Assembly: GCA_937983635.1 (NCBI GenBank)
Contig: CALJZR010000040.1
Coordinates: forward strand, 1-13,722
DNA length: 13,722 nucleotides
Direction of reading: 5' to 3'
Source of the DNA: an uncultured bacterium
Lineage (GTDB): Bacteria; Patescibacteriota; Patescibacteriia; Patescibacteriales; UBA12465
Under the pieces are notes generated by a model that had not been told where the DNA came from, searched no databases, and saw only the letters and a list, made by a program, of their open reading frames with translations. Of the stretch, positions 1 to 6,858 are shown piece by piece. Every line of letters starts with the position of its first letter. The first letter of the stretch is position 1. The position numbers were made by a program, and so were the translations under genes.

Positions 1-209
1 AAGTGGATGCTGCCTTAGATGAAGCTAATTCCGAACGCCTGGCCCAGATTTTAGACGACCTCTCGGAAAAGACTCAATTCGTCACCATTACCCATAACTG
101 CGCCTCCATGAAGCGAGCTAGCATTATTTATGGCGTGACTATGAAAGCTGATGGCGTCAGCCAATTACTCAGCATCCGTTTGGATGACATCGCCGCTTTT
201 AAGAACTAA
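1..209 (+). CDS. smc: Chromosome segregation ATPase SMC, C-terminal fragment
   Basis: Partial gene entering from the left edge; only the last 68 codons and the TAA stop (207-209) are visible. The first complete codon is GTG (valine) at 3-5, an internal codon and not a start. The fragment begins in the Walker B/D-loop segment VDAALDEAN and continues to the H-loop TITHN near residue 30, then YGVTMKADGVSQLLSIRL, which is the usual end of SMC proteins. In this family the C-terminal lobe joins the N-terminal Walker A half to form an ABC-type ATPase head; two heads close on ATP and drive DNA loop capture in the SMC-ScpAB condensin. The preceding bases (AA) fit the glutamate codon expected before VDAAL. 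A RecN or Rad50-type protein is less likely because the YGVTM...GVS..(I/V)RL ending is characteristic of SMC. A hairpin terminator follows the stop closely. Confidence 0.93.
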   Translation, partial: VDAALDEANSERLAQILDDLSEKTQFVTITHNCASMKRASIIYGVTMKADGVSQLLSIRLDDIAAFKN

Positions 210-230
210 AGAATAAAATTAAGAAAAAAA

Positions 231-260
231 ATAAAACCGCCCCACCAAAGGCGGTTTTAT
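231..260 (+). terminator. Intrinsic terminator of the smc gene
   Basis: An 11-bp perfect inverted repeat, ATAAAACCGCC (231-241) and GGCGGTTTTAT (250-260), encloses an 8-nt loop. The U-rich arm forms the 3' side of the stem. It starts 22 nt after the smc stop and separates smc from the promoter of the next operon. Confidence 0.85.
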
Positions 261-273
261 TAAAGCAGGCGAA

Positions 274-303
274 TTTACTTTATCCATATTTTTCTGTTAT
301 AAT
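274..303 (+). promoter_or_regulatory. Sigma70-type extended -10 promoter for the 358-3760 operon
   Basis: -35 TTTACT (274-279), 18-nt spacer, -10 TATAAT (298-303) preceded by TG at 295-296 (extended -10). Transcription should start near 310, giving a leader of about 48 nt. A GAAAGGGGTG tract (325-334) in the leader resembles an SD sequence but lies 23 nt before the ATG at 358, too far for normal use. It could serve a tiny leader ORF (for example TTG at 323, stop at 344) or a noncanonical start. Confidence 0.7.
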
Positions 304-357
304 AACAATAATCGCCCTAATCTTGAAAGGGGTGCCTGAATTTTAGAAAATTATCTT

Positions 358-1728
358 ATGTCTAAGAAAATTATTGCCCTCGCCTTAATTGGCGTCTTTA
401 TTCTCGGCTCTGGTTTCGGCTGTAAAACCGTAGATAAAAAAACTCAGGAAGCAATGCAGCCAATTACTCTAACGTACTGGCGCGTCTTTGATAGCCCTGA
501 CGCTTTTCAAGAAATAATCGGCAAGTACAATGCTATCCACTCCAACATTACCATCAACTACCGCAAGCTGCGCTATGAAGAATATGAAACTGAACTGCTC
601 AATGCTTTAGCCGAAGACCGAGGCCCGGATATTTTATCCATTCACAACACTTGGCTCCGTAAGTATCAGAATAAACTAGTACCAATGCCCGCCAGCATCA
701 CTATGGCCTATCCGGTAGAAAAAGGCTCCATCCAAAAAGAAATTGTCCCCGAGCTACGCACCATCAAGAGTCCGACCTTAAGAGAATTAAAAGATAAATT
801 CGTCGACGTCGTCTACAGTGATGTAGTTTTAGATGACAATCAAGTTTACGGACTACCTTTATCCGTCGACACCCTCGCTTTATACTACAACCGCGATCTC
901 CTTAATAACGCCGGCATTACCGATGCTCCCCGCTACTGGAATAAAGAATTCCAGCAAAACGTCAAAAAGCTCACCAAGCAAGATCCGGTCACCGGCATCA
1001 TTCAATCTGGCATCGCTTTGGGTGGAAGCAATAATATTGAGAGATATAGCGACATCCTGGCCGTATTAATGCTTCAAAATGGCGCCATCATGATGGATGG
1101 TAAGCAAGTATTATTTAATACTGTCCCCGCTGCCACTAAAGACAAAAAATATAATCCCGGCCTCGAAGCTTTGCGCTTCTACATTGATTTTTCCAACCCG
1201 GGCAAAGAGGTTTATTCTTGGAATGAAACGTTGCCTAATTCTTTAGAACTCTTTGCTAATGGCAAATTAGCCCTGATGTTCGGCTATTCCTATCATATGT
1301 CCGCCATTAAAGCGCAGTCGCCAAAATTAAACTTTTCTGTCAGCCCCCTGCCTCAAATTGAAGGCAGCCAGTATGAAGTTAATTTCGCCAACTACTGGGT
1401 AGAAACAGTTTCAAAGAAGAGCAAATATCCTAATGAGGCTTGGGATTTCATTCTTTTTGCCACTAAAGAAGAACAAGTGCAGTCATATCTTGCTAAAACC
1501 CAACGGCCAACCGCTTTACGCGCTTTAGTAAAAACCCAGAGCGAAGATAATGAAATTGGTATTTTTGCCTCGCAGCTACTAACCGCTAAAAGCTGGTATC
1601 GCGGCAAAGATGCAACTTCAGCAGAAACAGCCATTGGGGAAATGATTAATAGTGCCCGTCAAAACACCGAGAGAATTTTAGAAGTTATCAATACCGGCGC
1701 CGCGAAAGTGCAGCAAACGGTAAATTAA
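358..1728 (+). CDS. Extracellular solute-binding lipoprotein, ABC-transporter type (family 1)
   Basis: A 456-residue predicted lipoprotein. The N-terminus has a KK n-region, a hydrophobic stretch and a lipobox-like GSGFGC with the acceptor Cys at residue 22, so it should be lipid-anchored to the outer face of the membrane. The mature part reads as a family 1 (MalE-like) solute-binding protein: ITLTYWRVFDSPDAFQEII at the first strand/helix, GPDILSIHNTWL, YGLPLSVDTLALYYNRDLL, and a C-terminal segment with PNEAWDFILFATKEEQVQSYL. Such proteins bind a sugar, oligosaccharide or similar solute and deliver it to a permease. No permease or ATPase gene is adjacent, so the ligand and partner cannot be inferred; it may act with a distant transporter or as a surface adhesin/scavenger. 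It is the first gene of a five-gene operon, 4 nt before a pilin-like gene. The ATG start is chosen because the signal peptide begins there; no SD is well placed. Confidence 0.88.
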   Translation: MSKKIIALALIGVFILGSGFGCKTVDKKTQEAMQPITLTYWRVFDSPDAFQEIIGKYNAIHSNITINYRKLRYEEYETELLNALAEDRGPDILSIHNTWLRKYQNKLVPMPASITMAYPVEKGSIQKEIVPELRTIKSPTLRELKDKFVDVVYSDVVLDDNQVYGLPLSVDTLALYYNRDLLNNAGITDAPRYWNKEFQQNVKKLTKQDPVTGIIQSGIALGGSNNIERYSDILAVLMLQNGAIMMDGKQVLFNTVPAATKDKKYNPGLEALRFYIDFSNPGKEVYSWNETLPNSLELFANGKLALMFGYSYHMSAIKAQSPKLNFSVSPLPQIEGSQYEVNFANYWVETVSKKSKYPNEAWDFILFATKEEQVQSYLAKTQRPTALRALVKTQSEDNEIGIFASQLLTAKSWYRGKDATSAETAIGEMINSARQNTERILEVINTGAAKVQQTVN

Positions 1729-1732
1729 ATTT

Positions 1733-2152
1733 ATGCTTAAAAAATTAATTATCAGCCTTGCCCTCGTCTTCAGCTTATTCTTCGTCATGACCCCTAATCT
1801 GGTGGCGGCCGAATCAATTGTTGATAACACCTCTGTTAAATATGAACATGGCGACTACAATCTTAATGACATGGTTAAAATTGCTGTCCGGGCCTCTCGC
1901 TGGATTTTAGGGATTGTCGGCTCGCTCGCTTTACTGATGTTTGTGTACGGCGGCCTGATGTTTTTAATCTCAGCGGGCAGTAGCGATCGGGTGAGCAAAG
2001 CAAAATTAATTCTCATCGCCGCTGTTGCCGGCCTCGCCATTGTCTTCGCCAGCTATCTCATTATTAAATTTGTTCTTGGTACGATGGGAATTAACTGGGA
2101 CGGTAGTAACGCAGAAGTAGTTTTACAAACCAATACCGTCAAGCTCTTATAA
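1733..2152 (+). CDS. Divergent T4SS pilin-like (TrbC/VirB2-type) membrane protein
   Basis: A 139-residue small membrane protein. It has a signal peptide (LKKLIISLALVFSLFFVM, likely cleaved after VAA near residue 26), a short extracytoplasmic segment, and two transmembrane helices at about 56-80 and 91-115, joined by a short charged loop, SAGSSDRVSKAK. This is the architecture of the six pilin-like proteins at 6859-9448. The family signature is weakened, however: their W-M-T-A-x-G-N-E is here LISAGSSD, and the GLxIV...AY tail reads AGLAIVFASY. The C-terminus carries an extra soluble tail of about 24 residues (NWDGSNAEVVLQ). The family is related to conjugative pilins and to Mbov_0395-type proteins of mycoplasmas. 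The function of this lone copy, between a binding lipoprotein and a RodZ-like gene, is unknown. It could be a specialised subunit or a non-pilus membrane component. Gaps of 4 and 7 nt to its neighbours indicate co-transcription. Confidence 0.8.
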   Translation: MLKKLIISLALVFSLFFVMTPNLVAAESIVDNTSVKYEHGDYNLNDMVKIAVRASRWILGIVGSLALLMFVYGGLMFLISAGSSDRVSKAKLILIAAVAGLAIVFASYLIIKFVLGTMGINWDGSNAEVVLQTNTVKLL

Positions 2153-2159
2153 CACCCAC

Positions 2160-2837
2160 ATGAACGGCTTCACCTTAAAAACCTTAGCAATTGAAGAAAG
2201 AGCGGGAGAAAAATTGCGTTCAGCCCGCCAAAATCAAAATGTACCCCTAGAAATAATCGGTAAAAAATTACGTATCCGCCCCGAATATCTTTTAGCCTTA
2301 GAAAATGAAGAATATGACAAATTACCATCGGGTCTATATGGTCGACAATTTCTTAAAGAATATTGCCAGTATCTCAAGTTGGATATTAAAAAAATTCTTC
2401 CTCTTAGTCCCTTTGCTGAGAATCAAGCTGGGAACGACCCCTTCTCTCAAAAAATTCTGCGGCGGCATAAATTCTTAGTTTTCCCTAAATTAATCCGCAA
2501 CTTGATTTTTGTCTTCCTCTTTCTCGTCTGTCTGCTCTATTTGTTTATCTACTTCCGCCGCCTGGTTTCCCCGCCTTCTTTATCCTTGGAATACCCTGAC
2601 CGCAACTTAGTGAGCACCGAATCAAAAATAGAAGTAAAGGGGCAAAGTGATCCCGAAACTGAAATCACTATCAATAACACGAGTATCATGAGCGCCCAAG
2701 ACGGATCATTCTCGCAAGAAGTAAAGTTGAAGAAAGGCTTGAATAATCTCACCATCAGTGCTAAAAAAAAATACGGCCGGGAAAGCGTAATTGAACGCCA
2801 AATCCTAGTCGAAGACAATTATGAGCAGTCCCAATAA
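2160..2837 (+). CDS. RodZ-like protein: cytoplasmic HTH, one TM helix, extracellular Ig-like domain
   Basis: A 225-residue bitopic protein. Residues about 14-75 form an HTH_25/Xre-type domain as in RodZ: GEKLRSARQ, then LEIIGKKLRIRPEYLLALE and the typical YDKLPSGLYGRQFLKEYCQYL. A basic segment (RRHKFLVFPKLIRN) leads into one transmembrane helix at about 112-132. Residues about 138-222 lie outside and look like a bacterial Ig/glucodextranase-B-like beta sandwich (YPDRN...KIEVKGQSDPETEITINN...GSFSQEVKLKKGLNNLTISA). RodZ links MreB filaments to the elongation machinery; many CPR proteins with this layout are annotated only as HTH proteins. No mreB is in the window, so a role in cell shape is inference, and DNA-binding regulation is an alternative. 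The last 17 nt overlap the methyltransferase gene, suggesting translational coupling. Confidence 0.82.
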   Translation: MNGFTLKTLAIEERAGEKLRSARQNQNVPLEIIGKKLRIRPEYLLALENEEYDKLPSGLYGRQFLKEYCQYLKLDIKKILPLSPFAENQAGNDPFSQKILRRHKFLVFPKLIRNLIFVFLFLVCLLYLFIYFRRLVSPPSLSLEYPDRNLVSTESKIEVKGQSDPETEITINNTSIMSAQDGSFSQEVKLKKGLNNLTISAKKKYGRESVIERQILVEDNYEQSQ

Positions 2838-3372
2838 AACTTTGCTATTTGACATAAATTTTATTTTAAATAAAATAGCAATTGGAGAAGGACAGAAGGT
2901 GGCCGAGCTTGGTTGCGGTAATTTCGGCTATTTTGTCTTTCCGGTCGCCAAACTAATAGGACCGCGGGGAAGGCTCTTCGCTGTCGATATTCTCAAAAAT
3001 ACCTTAGAAGACATTAAAAAAAAGGCTTTACAGGAAAATCTCCAACAAATTGAAACAGTTTGGAGTAATCTCGAGATTTTTAAAGGAGCAAAAATTGAAA
3101 GCGCCATCCTTGACCAGGCCCTATTAATCAACATTCTCCACCAGTCAGAAAAAAGAGTAGAAATCCTCCGTGAAGCTATCAGAATGTTGAAAACTGGAGG
3201 AAAATTACTGATTGTAGAGTGGAAAAATATTGCTAGCCCCTTGGGACCGAAAACGGAACAACGGGTTAACAAAGAAACCCTGAAAGAAGCGGCTCCAAAA
3301 CTAGGCCTATCCTTAGCGGCCGAATTTGAAGCCGGCCCCTATCATTACGGATTAATATTTCATAAATCATAA
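2821..3372 (+). CDS. Class I SAM-dependent methyltransferase (UbiE/Methyltransf_11-like)
   Basis: A 183-residue soluble protein with a compact Rossmann-fold methyltransferase core. Motif I is VAELGCGNFG (residues 27-36), the glycine-rich SAM loop. The acidic residue after strand beta2 is Asp56 in LFAVDILKN. ILDQALLINILHQ (about 96-108) matches the motif IV region, and MLKTGGKLLIVEW (122-134) the post-core strand, resembling UbiE and small Methyltransf_11/25 proteins. The substrate is unknown, and nothing visible points to a particular acceptor. The ATG lies inside the end of the RodZ-like gene (17-nt overlap, different frame), without an independent SD, so it is probably translated by coupling. 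The 127-aa hydrophobic gene follows 4 nt later. Length is at the short end for the family, with little N-terminal cap, which limits substrate guesses. Confidence 0.87.
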   Translation: MSSPNKTLLFDINFILNKIAIGEGQKVAELGCGNFGYFVFPVAKLIGPRGRLFAVDILKNTLEDIKKKALQENLQQIETVWSNLEIFKGAKIESAILDQALLINILHQSEKRVEILREAIRMLKTGGKLLIVEWKNIASPLGPKTEQRVNKETLKEAAPKLGLSLAAEFEAGPYHYGLIFHKS

Positions 3373-3376
3373 AACT

Positions 3377-3760
3377 ATGCAAAATTTACTGACCTGGCGC
3401 TTTTGGTTCAATCTGCGCCCCGAATCCCTGTTGCCTCTATTCACTAATTTATTTTTGGGTCTTCTCCTTCTCTTACTACTAGCCACCATTTTTACCGCTC
3501 TAAAACAAAGACGCAAAAGCTTATATAAAAACTTCTGGAAGCGCTCATATGGCTTTAGCTTGGGCAATCTGCTAATTGGCACCGTTCTCTTTTTCTTTAA
3601 CTATGAACGAGCCGCCTTCCTCTCTGCTCGTTTCTGGCTTGCTCTCTGGGTAATCGTCATGATTGCTTGGTTAATTCCAATTATTAAAAGCTATCGCCGT
3701 GTCCCCCTGCAAAAGCAGAAAATAGAAAAAGAACAAGAATTTAAAAAATATATTCCCTAA
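3377..3760 (+). CDS. Small polytopic membrane protein, unknown function
   Basis: A 127-residue protein I do not recognise. Hydrophobic segments lie at about 19-42 (LFTNLFLGLLLLLLLATIFT), 58-75 (GFSLGNLLIGTVLFFFNYE) and 84-104 (RFWLALWVIVMIAWLIPIIK). They are separated by a strongly basic loop (KQRRKSLYKNFWKRSYG), and the protein ends in a charged tail (QKQKIEKEQEFKKY). By the positive-inside rule the basic loop and the tail are cytoplasmic, but an odd number of helices does not fit both, so one segment may be peripheral or re-entrant. It starts 4 nt after the methyltransferase stop and ends just before a strong terminator, as the last gene of the 358-3760 operon. The reading frame is credible from operon spacing and hydrophobic pattern; function is not inferable. 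Confidence 0.7.
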   Translation: MQNLLTWRFWFNLRPESLLPLFTNLFLGLLLLLLLATIFTALKQRRKSLYKNFWKRSYGFSLGNLLIGTVLFFFNYERAAFLSARFWLALWVIVMIAWLIPIIKSYRRVPLQKQKIEKEQEFKKYIP

Positions 3761-3762
3761 AC

Positions 3763-3792
3763 AAAAAACCCTCCGCTAACGGAGGGTTTTTT
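3763..3792. terminator. Bidirectional intrinsic terminator between convergent operons
   Basis: A 13-bp perfect stem: A6-CCCTCCG (3763-3775) and CGGAGGG-T6 (3780-3792), with a 4-nt loop CTAA. Because an A-run precedes and a T-run follows the GC core, it can stop transcription from both sides. It lies 2 nt after the 3760 stop and 9 nt before the stop of the minus-strand glycosyltransferase gene. Confidence 0.93.
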
Positions 3793-3801
3793 AATAATAT
3801 C

Positions 3802-5175
3802 CTAAGAACGAAGACGCCACACCGTAATTGATCCTTCAAAAAAAATAGCCTCATAATTTTCTCTAATAAATCTATCAACCGGATTATCTTGATTGTGCCG
3901 AAAGCGTTCCAGAGAAGGGGGGTAAGAAGTCACGGCGCAACTTGGAAGCTCCGCCTCTAATTGCGCTCGCGCCTGATTAAATTGCGCCTCTGTCTGATGG
4001 CCAGTAATCAAGATATCAAAAGACGTGGCGCTCAGCTTGCCGCTCTCCAGATAAACATTAGGGATAAAAGGACCAGCATGCAAAGTTTTGCCCGGGCATT
4101 CACGCCTTATTACCTCTAAAAATTGGTATTCTTTATCATTATAACTATTAAAAATTAAGAGATTAAAAAATACGCTTACCGGGAATAACCAAATCCAAAC
4201 GAAACCAGGAATGGCTAAATATGATAGGAGCTTAGGCCGGTGCTCAGCGCTAAAAATAAAGGGTAGCAAGGGGATTATTAAACTTAAAGCAAAATTTAAA
4301 TGATAGTAATCCGGCAAAGGATAGCAAGAGAACAGAAGGCCAGCAGTTAAAAAAAGAATAAAATTAATAGAACGAGAGCGCCCCCGCCAAGAGATGGTAA
4401 TTAGCCCCAGCGAAAAAAAAGCTAAATATAAAAAACGATAAGAGATGCGATTCGATTCAATGTAATGAAACAAAGGAAAAGAAATTAAATTCTCCCATAG
4501 CAAAGATGGCGACCAAAATAAAAATAAGGCAATTAAAGGCAAGGCGCTGGCCAAACTATAAAGTAAAAAAGAATGGAGACGTTCCCGAAGTGATCGGTCA
4601 GCAAAGGGCCAGAGCAAAAATAAAGCACTGACGCCGGCAGCTACTAAACCCTTCTGCTGGAGCAAAAGAATGCTTAAGCCCGCCATCAAGCCGGCAAAAA
4701 ATAACCATAGATAACGTTGAGAACGCAGATAGCCTAGATAAAAATACAGAGACCAGATAATAAAAACGAGATTATAAAAATTATGGTTAATAATCCAACA
4801 CCAAGAAGAGCTGATAATAAAAAATAGAGGGACAAATAAATTAAACGGCGAAGATTTCAACTGTTCCGCCGTTTTATAAAGGCCAAGTGCTCCTAACATT
4901 AATAAAACAATGGAAAAAATTTTAGCGGACCAAAAACTGACGCCAACTATCTGCCAAAGCCAGTATAAAAAATAAAAGCTCAAAGGCGGCAAGAAAGAAA
5001 AAAAATCAAAATAAAGACGGCGTCCATTATAAAGATTCCAAGCCCCATTTAAAGTAACCCCCTCATCGCCATTTAAAAGATGATTAAAATGAAAAAATAC
5101 AGCTAAGGCGATTAAAAAAAGCGAATATAAAAACAACCAAATTTTCCGATGCTTTAAATTACTGAACTCTTTCAT
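3802..5175 (-). CDS. GT-C-like polytopic membrane glycosyltransferase (ArnT/PMT-like), downstream gene of the pair
   Basis: A 457-residue membrane protein with roughly 10-12 hydrophobic helices, then a soluble C-terminal region of about 100 residues. After the first helix the sequence reads HLLNGDEGVTLNGAWNLYNG, with the acidic pair Asp37-Glu38 in the first external loop. An acidic pair at this place is typical of GT-C enzymes of the PMT/ArnT/GT39 and GT83 type, where it coordinates metal or the acceptor. The next segment, GRRLYFDFFSFLPPLSFY, fits the same group. Such enzymes transfer a sugar from a polyprenyl-phosphate donor to protein, lipid or glycan on the outer face. Donor and acceptor are not visible. 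The C-terminal part (LEVIRRECPGKTLHAGPFIPNVYLESG) is the usual soluble domain. It overlaps the upstream glycosyltransferase gene by 17 nt with no SD, consistent with coupling. Catalytic activity is inferred from fold and motif only. Confidence 0.75.
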   Translation of the reverse strand: MKEFSNLKHRKIWLFLYSLFLIALAVFFHFNHLLNGDEGVTLNGAWNLYNGRRLYFDFFSFLPPLSFYFLYWLWQIVGVSFWSAKIFSIVLLMLGALGLYKTAEQLKSSPFNLFVPLFFIISSSWCWIINHNFYNLVFIIWSLYFYLGYLRSQRYLWLFFAGLMAGLSILLLQQKGLVAAGVSALFLLWPFADRSLRERLHSFLLYSLASALPLIALFLFWSPSLLWENLISFPLFHYIESNRISYRFLYLAFFSLGLITISWRGRSRSINFILFLTAGLLFSCYPLPDYYHLNFALSLIIPLLPFIFSAEHRPKLLSYLAIPGFVWIWLFPVSVFFNLLIFNSYNDKEYQFLEVIRRECPGKTLHAGPFIPNVYLESGKLSATSFDILITGHQTEAQFNQARAQLEAELPSCAVTSYPPSLERFRHNQDNPVDRFIRENYEAIFFEGSITVWRLRS

Positions 5176-6757
5176 AAATAATACTTAGATTATCACTAAA
5201 AACCACTCGCCAATCAGAGGATTGGCTTAAATAAGAGTATAAAGGATTGTCTACAATCAGCTCCTGCTCCGTTACTTGAAAAAATAATTTTTCACTTTCT
5301 CGTAAACGTAGGGGCGGACGAACTTGTTTAATTAAAACTAAACGAATATCATAATCAGAAAGCAAAAAAGTAAAATCGCTATCCGGGTTTCTAAAAGCTA
5401 AATATTCTTCTAAAATCGTCCAGCCACGATAGGGAGCCTGAGGCATCCGTCCGTCAATAAATAGCTCTTTTTCGGGATAAGAAAAAAGCAAGAAGCCACC
5501 CCAGTTATATTCATTAAATAAACGCCAAGAGCTTGTCTCGGGACGAGACTGTAAATAAGAAACAGCGGCACAAGGATATTTTTTTCCACAAAAATCTCTA
5601 ATACCATCTTGCTGCCAAGGCAAAGAAAAACCCAGCCAAAGAGCGAAGGCGCCGACAAGCAATAAGCCAGTAATACCTAGGCGAAAGAGCCAAATTTTTT
5701 TCAAAGGCCAAGAAAAATTATTAATAAATTCCTGGACTACTGCCGACATCAGGGGCAAAGAAGCGATTACAAAAATAGGGAAATGCCGACGAGACCGGAA
5801 GGCCATGATAAAAAACAAAATAGCTAAAGCCCAATCCCAAAGAGAAAAACTAAGCCGTTTGCCAAAATTCCATAAATATAGAAAAAAGGCAGCCGCAAAA
5901 GCAAGATAACATAATTGGGGATAATACAGAGGGAGAATAAACTGACTTTGCCATTCTTGGATATAAGTCATGTAGAGAGTGTTGGCATAAGAACCCAGAA
6001 AAGAATACAGGTCCAAACCATAGGGATTAACCAGAGTCGCCAGCAAAGAAAAAATAAAAATTAAGCCTAAAAATAAACGGTCTTTTTTAGAAAAAGCGGA
6101 AATTGTAAATTTTCTAAAAATAGGCCAATTTTTTATAAACCCCGCCAAACAAGCATAAAGACAATAGGCAAATAATAAGGCCAAGCCCAGTAAAAAACTG
6201 CCATGCAAATTAGCCCACAGCATAAATATTAAAGGCAGGCTTAAAAACCAGAAACGATAACGAGAAAAATGAGAAAACAAAAAAAATAAAATAGAAAGAA
6301 ACATCAAGCCCACTTCCTGGACTCTTAAACCAAGATGGGGGCGACTAGCAAACAAACCTAGGGATAAACAAGCAAAAATACCAACAAATAAAGCCGAGTC
6401 GCTCTTAGAAAAAAGGCTAAAATTGAAAATACGGCGCCAAACGAAAAAAATAGCTACCGCGATAATAAATAAGAAAAAGAGATGGAGCCCCAAAAACGAA
6501 GTTCGGCTAAAAATAACAGCCATTCCATAGTTTAACAGCCATTCATGATCAACCCAGCCTTGACCCGATAAAGTATAATTATAGTGGTCGATAGTCGGAG
6601 CTTGACCGCTCGCCGCAATTTCAGACCCCACCCGTAAATGCCAGCCTAAATCGCTATCAGAATAAGAAAAAGAGTTTTGCAACAAAAAAATAGCCAGAGC
6701 AAAAAATAAAACCCAAGGCAAGATAGCTATTGACAATTTATAAATTTTATTAGTCAT
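5159..6757 (-). CDS. Large polytopic GT-C-like membrane protein, first gene of the pair
   Basis: A 532-residue protein with an N-terminal helix (about 8-26), a conserved external loop, some ten further helices and a soluble C-terminal region of about 140 residues. The first loop contains SDSDLGWHLRVGSEIAASG, then PTIDHYNYTLSGQGWVDHEWL. The D-x-GWH-L...G...P..D.YSYT..G..W..HEWL arrangement recurs in large bacterial membrane proteins of the GT-C superfamily, usually annotated hypothetical or glycosyltransferase. The Asp residues at 34 and 36 and the HEW at 71-73 are candidate catalytic or metal-binding residues. It probably acts on lipid-linked sugars at the outer face, but the reaction is unproven. 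The ATG at 6757 is preferred because the hydrophobic N-terminus starts there and a promoter predicts transcription from that same base (leaderless mRNA). It is divergent from the pilin array. Confidence 0.7.
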   Translation of the reverse strand: MTNKIYKLSIAILPWVLFFALAIFLLQNSFSYSDSDLGWHLRVGSEIAASGQAPTIDHYNYTLSGQGWVDHEWLLNYGMAVIFSRTSFLGLHLFFLFIIAVAIFFVWRRIFNFSLFSKSDSALFVGIFACLSLGLFASRPHLGLRVQEVGLMFLSILFFLFSHFSRYRFWFLSLPLIFMLWANLHGSFLLGLALLFAYCLYACLAGFIKNWPIFRKFTISAFSKKDRLFLGLIFIFSLLATLVNPYGLDLYSFLGSYANTLYMTYIQEWQSQFILPLYYPQLCYLAFAAAFFLYLWNFGKRLSFSLWDWALAILFFIMAFRSRRHFPIFVIASLPLMSAVVQEFINNFSWPLKKIWLFRLGITGLLLVGAFALWLGFSLPWQQDGIRDFCGKKYPCAAVSYLQSRPETSSWRLFNEYNWGGFLLFSYPEKELFIDGRMPQAPYRGWTILEEYLAFRNPDSDFTFLLSDYDIRLVLIKQVRPPLRLRESEKLFFQVTEQELIVDNPLYSYLSQSSDWRVVFSDNLSIIYERVQ

Positions 6758-6763
6758 AAGAAT

Positions 6764-6792
6764 ATTTTAACATATCCCCAATTGTTTGTCTT
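6764..6792 (-). promoter_or_regulatory. Extended -10 promoter for the glycosyltransferase pair (leaderless)
   Basis: On the minus strand: -35 AAGACA (6792-6787), 17-nt spacer, TG-T-TAAAAT extended -10 (TG at 6772-6771, -10 at 6769-6764). A start site 7 nt past the -10 falls on 6757, the A of the ATG. The -35 overlaps the plus-strand -35 of the pilin array. Confidence 0.6.
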
Positions 6793-6814
6793 CCGTGCTA
6801 TATTATGGTAAAAT
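6786..6814 (+). promoter_or_regulatory. Extended -10 promoter for the pilin-like array
   Basis: -35 TTGTCT (6786-6791), 17-nt spacer, TG at 6806-6807 and -10 TAAAAT (6809-6814). The predicted start is near 6821, giving a leader of about 38 nt that contains the strong SD of the first pilin gene. It shares -35 bases 6787-6791 with the divergent minus-strand promoter. Confidence 0.65.
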
Positions 6815-6844
6815 AGAAACATCGTTTAAATTATCAACAACTAG

Positions 6845-6855
6845 AAAGGTGGTGA
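6845..6855 (+). promoter_or_regulatory. Strong Shine-Dalgarno of the first pilin-like gene
   Basis: AAAGGTGGTGA ends 3 nt before the ATG at 6859 and differs by one base from AAAGGAGGTGA, the full anti-SD complement. It is the only strong, correctly placed SD I see in the window, which suggests high translation of this gene. Confidence 0.8.
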
Positions 6856-6858
6856 ATT

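Noticed and set aside
323..346. Leader peptide upstream of the solute-binding protein gene
   Set aside because: A TTG or GTG start gives only four to seven codons and the SD-like GGGG tract is not convincingly spaced; noted with the promoter but not called as a gene.
1855..3582. Minus-strand open frames across the pilin-like, RodZ-like, methyltransferase and small membrane protein genes
   Set aside because: They are antisense to genes with clear motifs or tight operon spacing and have compositions typical of reversed codon bias.
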